From NCBI GenBank assembly GCA_038222915.1, contig JBBRHH010000332.1, forward strand, positions 1 to 6,969: 6,969 nt of DNA. Direction: 5' to 3'. The notes beneath the pieces are model-generated. The model made no database searches, had not been told where the DNA came from, and saw nothing but the letters and a program-made list of their open reading frames with translations. This DNA comes from JBBRHH01 sp038222915 (lineage in GTDB: Bacteria > Planctomycetota > Phycisphaerae > Tepidisphaerales > Tepidisphaeraceae). Every line of letters starts with the position of its first letter. Within the stretch, counting starts at the first letter, position 1. Position numbers and translations under genes: made by a program. This document shows, in pieces, positions 6,811-6,969 of the stretch.

Positions 6811-6856
6811 TTATTGAGGGTACTGGGGCGAATGCCATTCGTTTAGCACATAACTC

Positions 6857-6896
6857 CGCGCCGCAGCGCGCTTTGCACCAGCTTGCGCGAGACGCG
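6857..6896. repeat. GC-rich hairpin cluster
   Basis: CGCGC-CGCA-GCGCG at 6857-6870 is a perfect 5-bp stem with a 4-base loop, and CGCG-AGA-CGCG at 6886-6896 is a second small palindrome. No T-run follows either, so neither is a typical Rho-independent terminator. The cluster could be part of a REP-like intergenic repeat or an RNA structure in the leader of the next gene. Confidence 0.45.
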
Positions 6897-6945
6897 GCCT
6901 CCTGAGAGAATGGTGATGTCTAAGTCAACCAACTCCAAGGAGGCC
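6896..6945 (+). promoter_or_regulatory. Inverted repeat that could mask the Shine-Dalgarno site of the right-edge gene
   Basis: GGCCTCCT (6896-6903) is the exact reverse complement of AGGAGGCC (6938-6945), with 34 bases between. The right arm contains the AAGGAGG ribosome binding site (6937-6943). In the transcript the left arm could act as an anti-Shine-Dalgarno strand. A short frame starting with ATG at 6910 lies in the loop and could open the stem when translated. This is a structural reading only, with no known riboswitch motif recognised. Confidence 0.4.
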
Positions 6946-6949
6946 ACGG

Positions 6950-6969
6950 ATGGCTATCATCGCCCGCAC
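6950..6969 (+). CDS. Start of an unidentified gene, cut by the right edge
   Basis: ATG at 6950 is followed by GCTATCATCGCCCGC (MAIIAR) to the edge. A strong AAGGAGG (6937-6943) lies six bases upstream, the best ribosome binding site in the window. Too little is visible to name a product. An alternative start at 6910 in another frame (MVMSKSTNSKEATDG...) is also open to the edge but has only a weak GAGAG ahead of it; it could be a leader frame or, less likely, the true gene. Confidence 0.55.

Larger units (their letters stand above)
6554..6949. other. Non-coding stretch of about 400 bases between the cytochrome stump and the right-edge gene
   Basis: No frame here looks like a real gene. It holds the upstream region of the cytochrome stump (TATCAT on the minus strand at 6570-6575 is a possible -10 box), the 72/78-bp repeats, a GC-rich hairpin cluster and the leader of the right-edge gene. 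I see no tRNA, rRNA or CRISPR array. Confidence 0.6.

Noticed and set aside
6554..6838. N-terminal extension of the cytochrome stump through the repeats
   Set aside because: The extension would bury the signal peptide and consists of translated repeat (26-residue periodicity in a non-coding style); the ATG at 6553 gives a proper secreted start.
6841..6910. tRNA or Rho-independent terminator in the GC-rich stretch
   Set aside because: No cloverleaf or T-loop motif can be placed, and no T-run follows the hairpins.

Overview
The window looks like a chromosomal stretch from a planctomycete, probably of the class Phycisphaerae. It is GC-rich, has a protein with Thr/Pro/Ala linkers of the TQPATKP type that I associate with that class, carries a planctomycete-type cytochrome c (PSCyt1) domain, and has a DUF4038 glycosidase-like enzyme of a kind common in that phylum. 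The taxonomic call is inference from protein style, not from a marker gene.

Layout, left to right: (1) 1-1077, minus strand: the N-terminal 359 residues of a single-pass membrane protein of unknown function, running off the left edge. (2) 1198-1929, plus: a stand-alone metallo-beta-lactamase-fold protein of the oxygen-binding di-iron (ODP/flavodiiron) type with all expected metal ligands. (3) 1930-4203, minus: a 757-residue membrane-anchored protein with low-complexity linkers, a HEAT-like segment and beta-rich, possibly propeller-like repeats; its stop codon directly abuts that of gene 2. (4) 4290-5696, plus: a secreted DUF4038/apiosidase-like (GH140-related) glycoside hydrolase with a C-terminal beta domain. 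(5) 5742-6146, plus: a small PD-(D/E)XK nuclease-like protein whose reading frame has no standard start codon in the right place. (6) 6143-6553, minus: the N-terminal stump of a large planctomycete cytochrome c protein, cut off just after the heme domain and tail-to-tail with gene 5. (7) 6554-6949: a non-coding stretch with imperfect 72/78-bp repeats, a GC-rich hairpin cluster and an inverted repeat that can mask a Shine-Dalgarno sequence. (8) 6950-6969, plus: the first codons of a further gene.

The genes alternate in strand and show no operon, so I see no multi-gene pathway or defence system here. The left two thirds is ordinary chromosomal content. The right third (about 5700-6969) looks rearranged: a broken gene, a nuclease-like gene with a doubtful start, repeats, and a possible RNA switch lie within 1.3 kb. 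That part deserves the second look.
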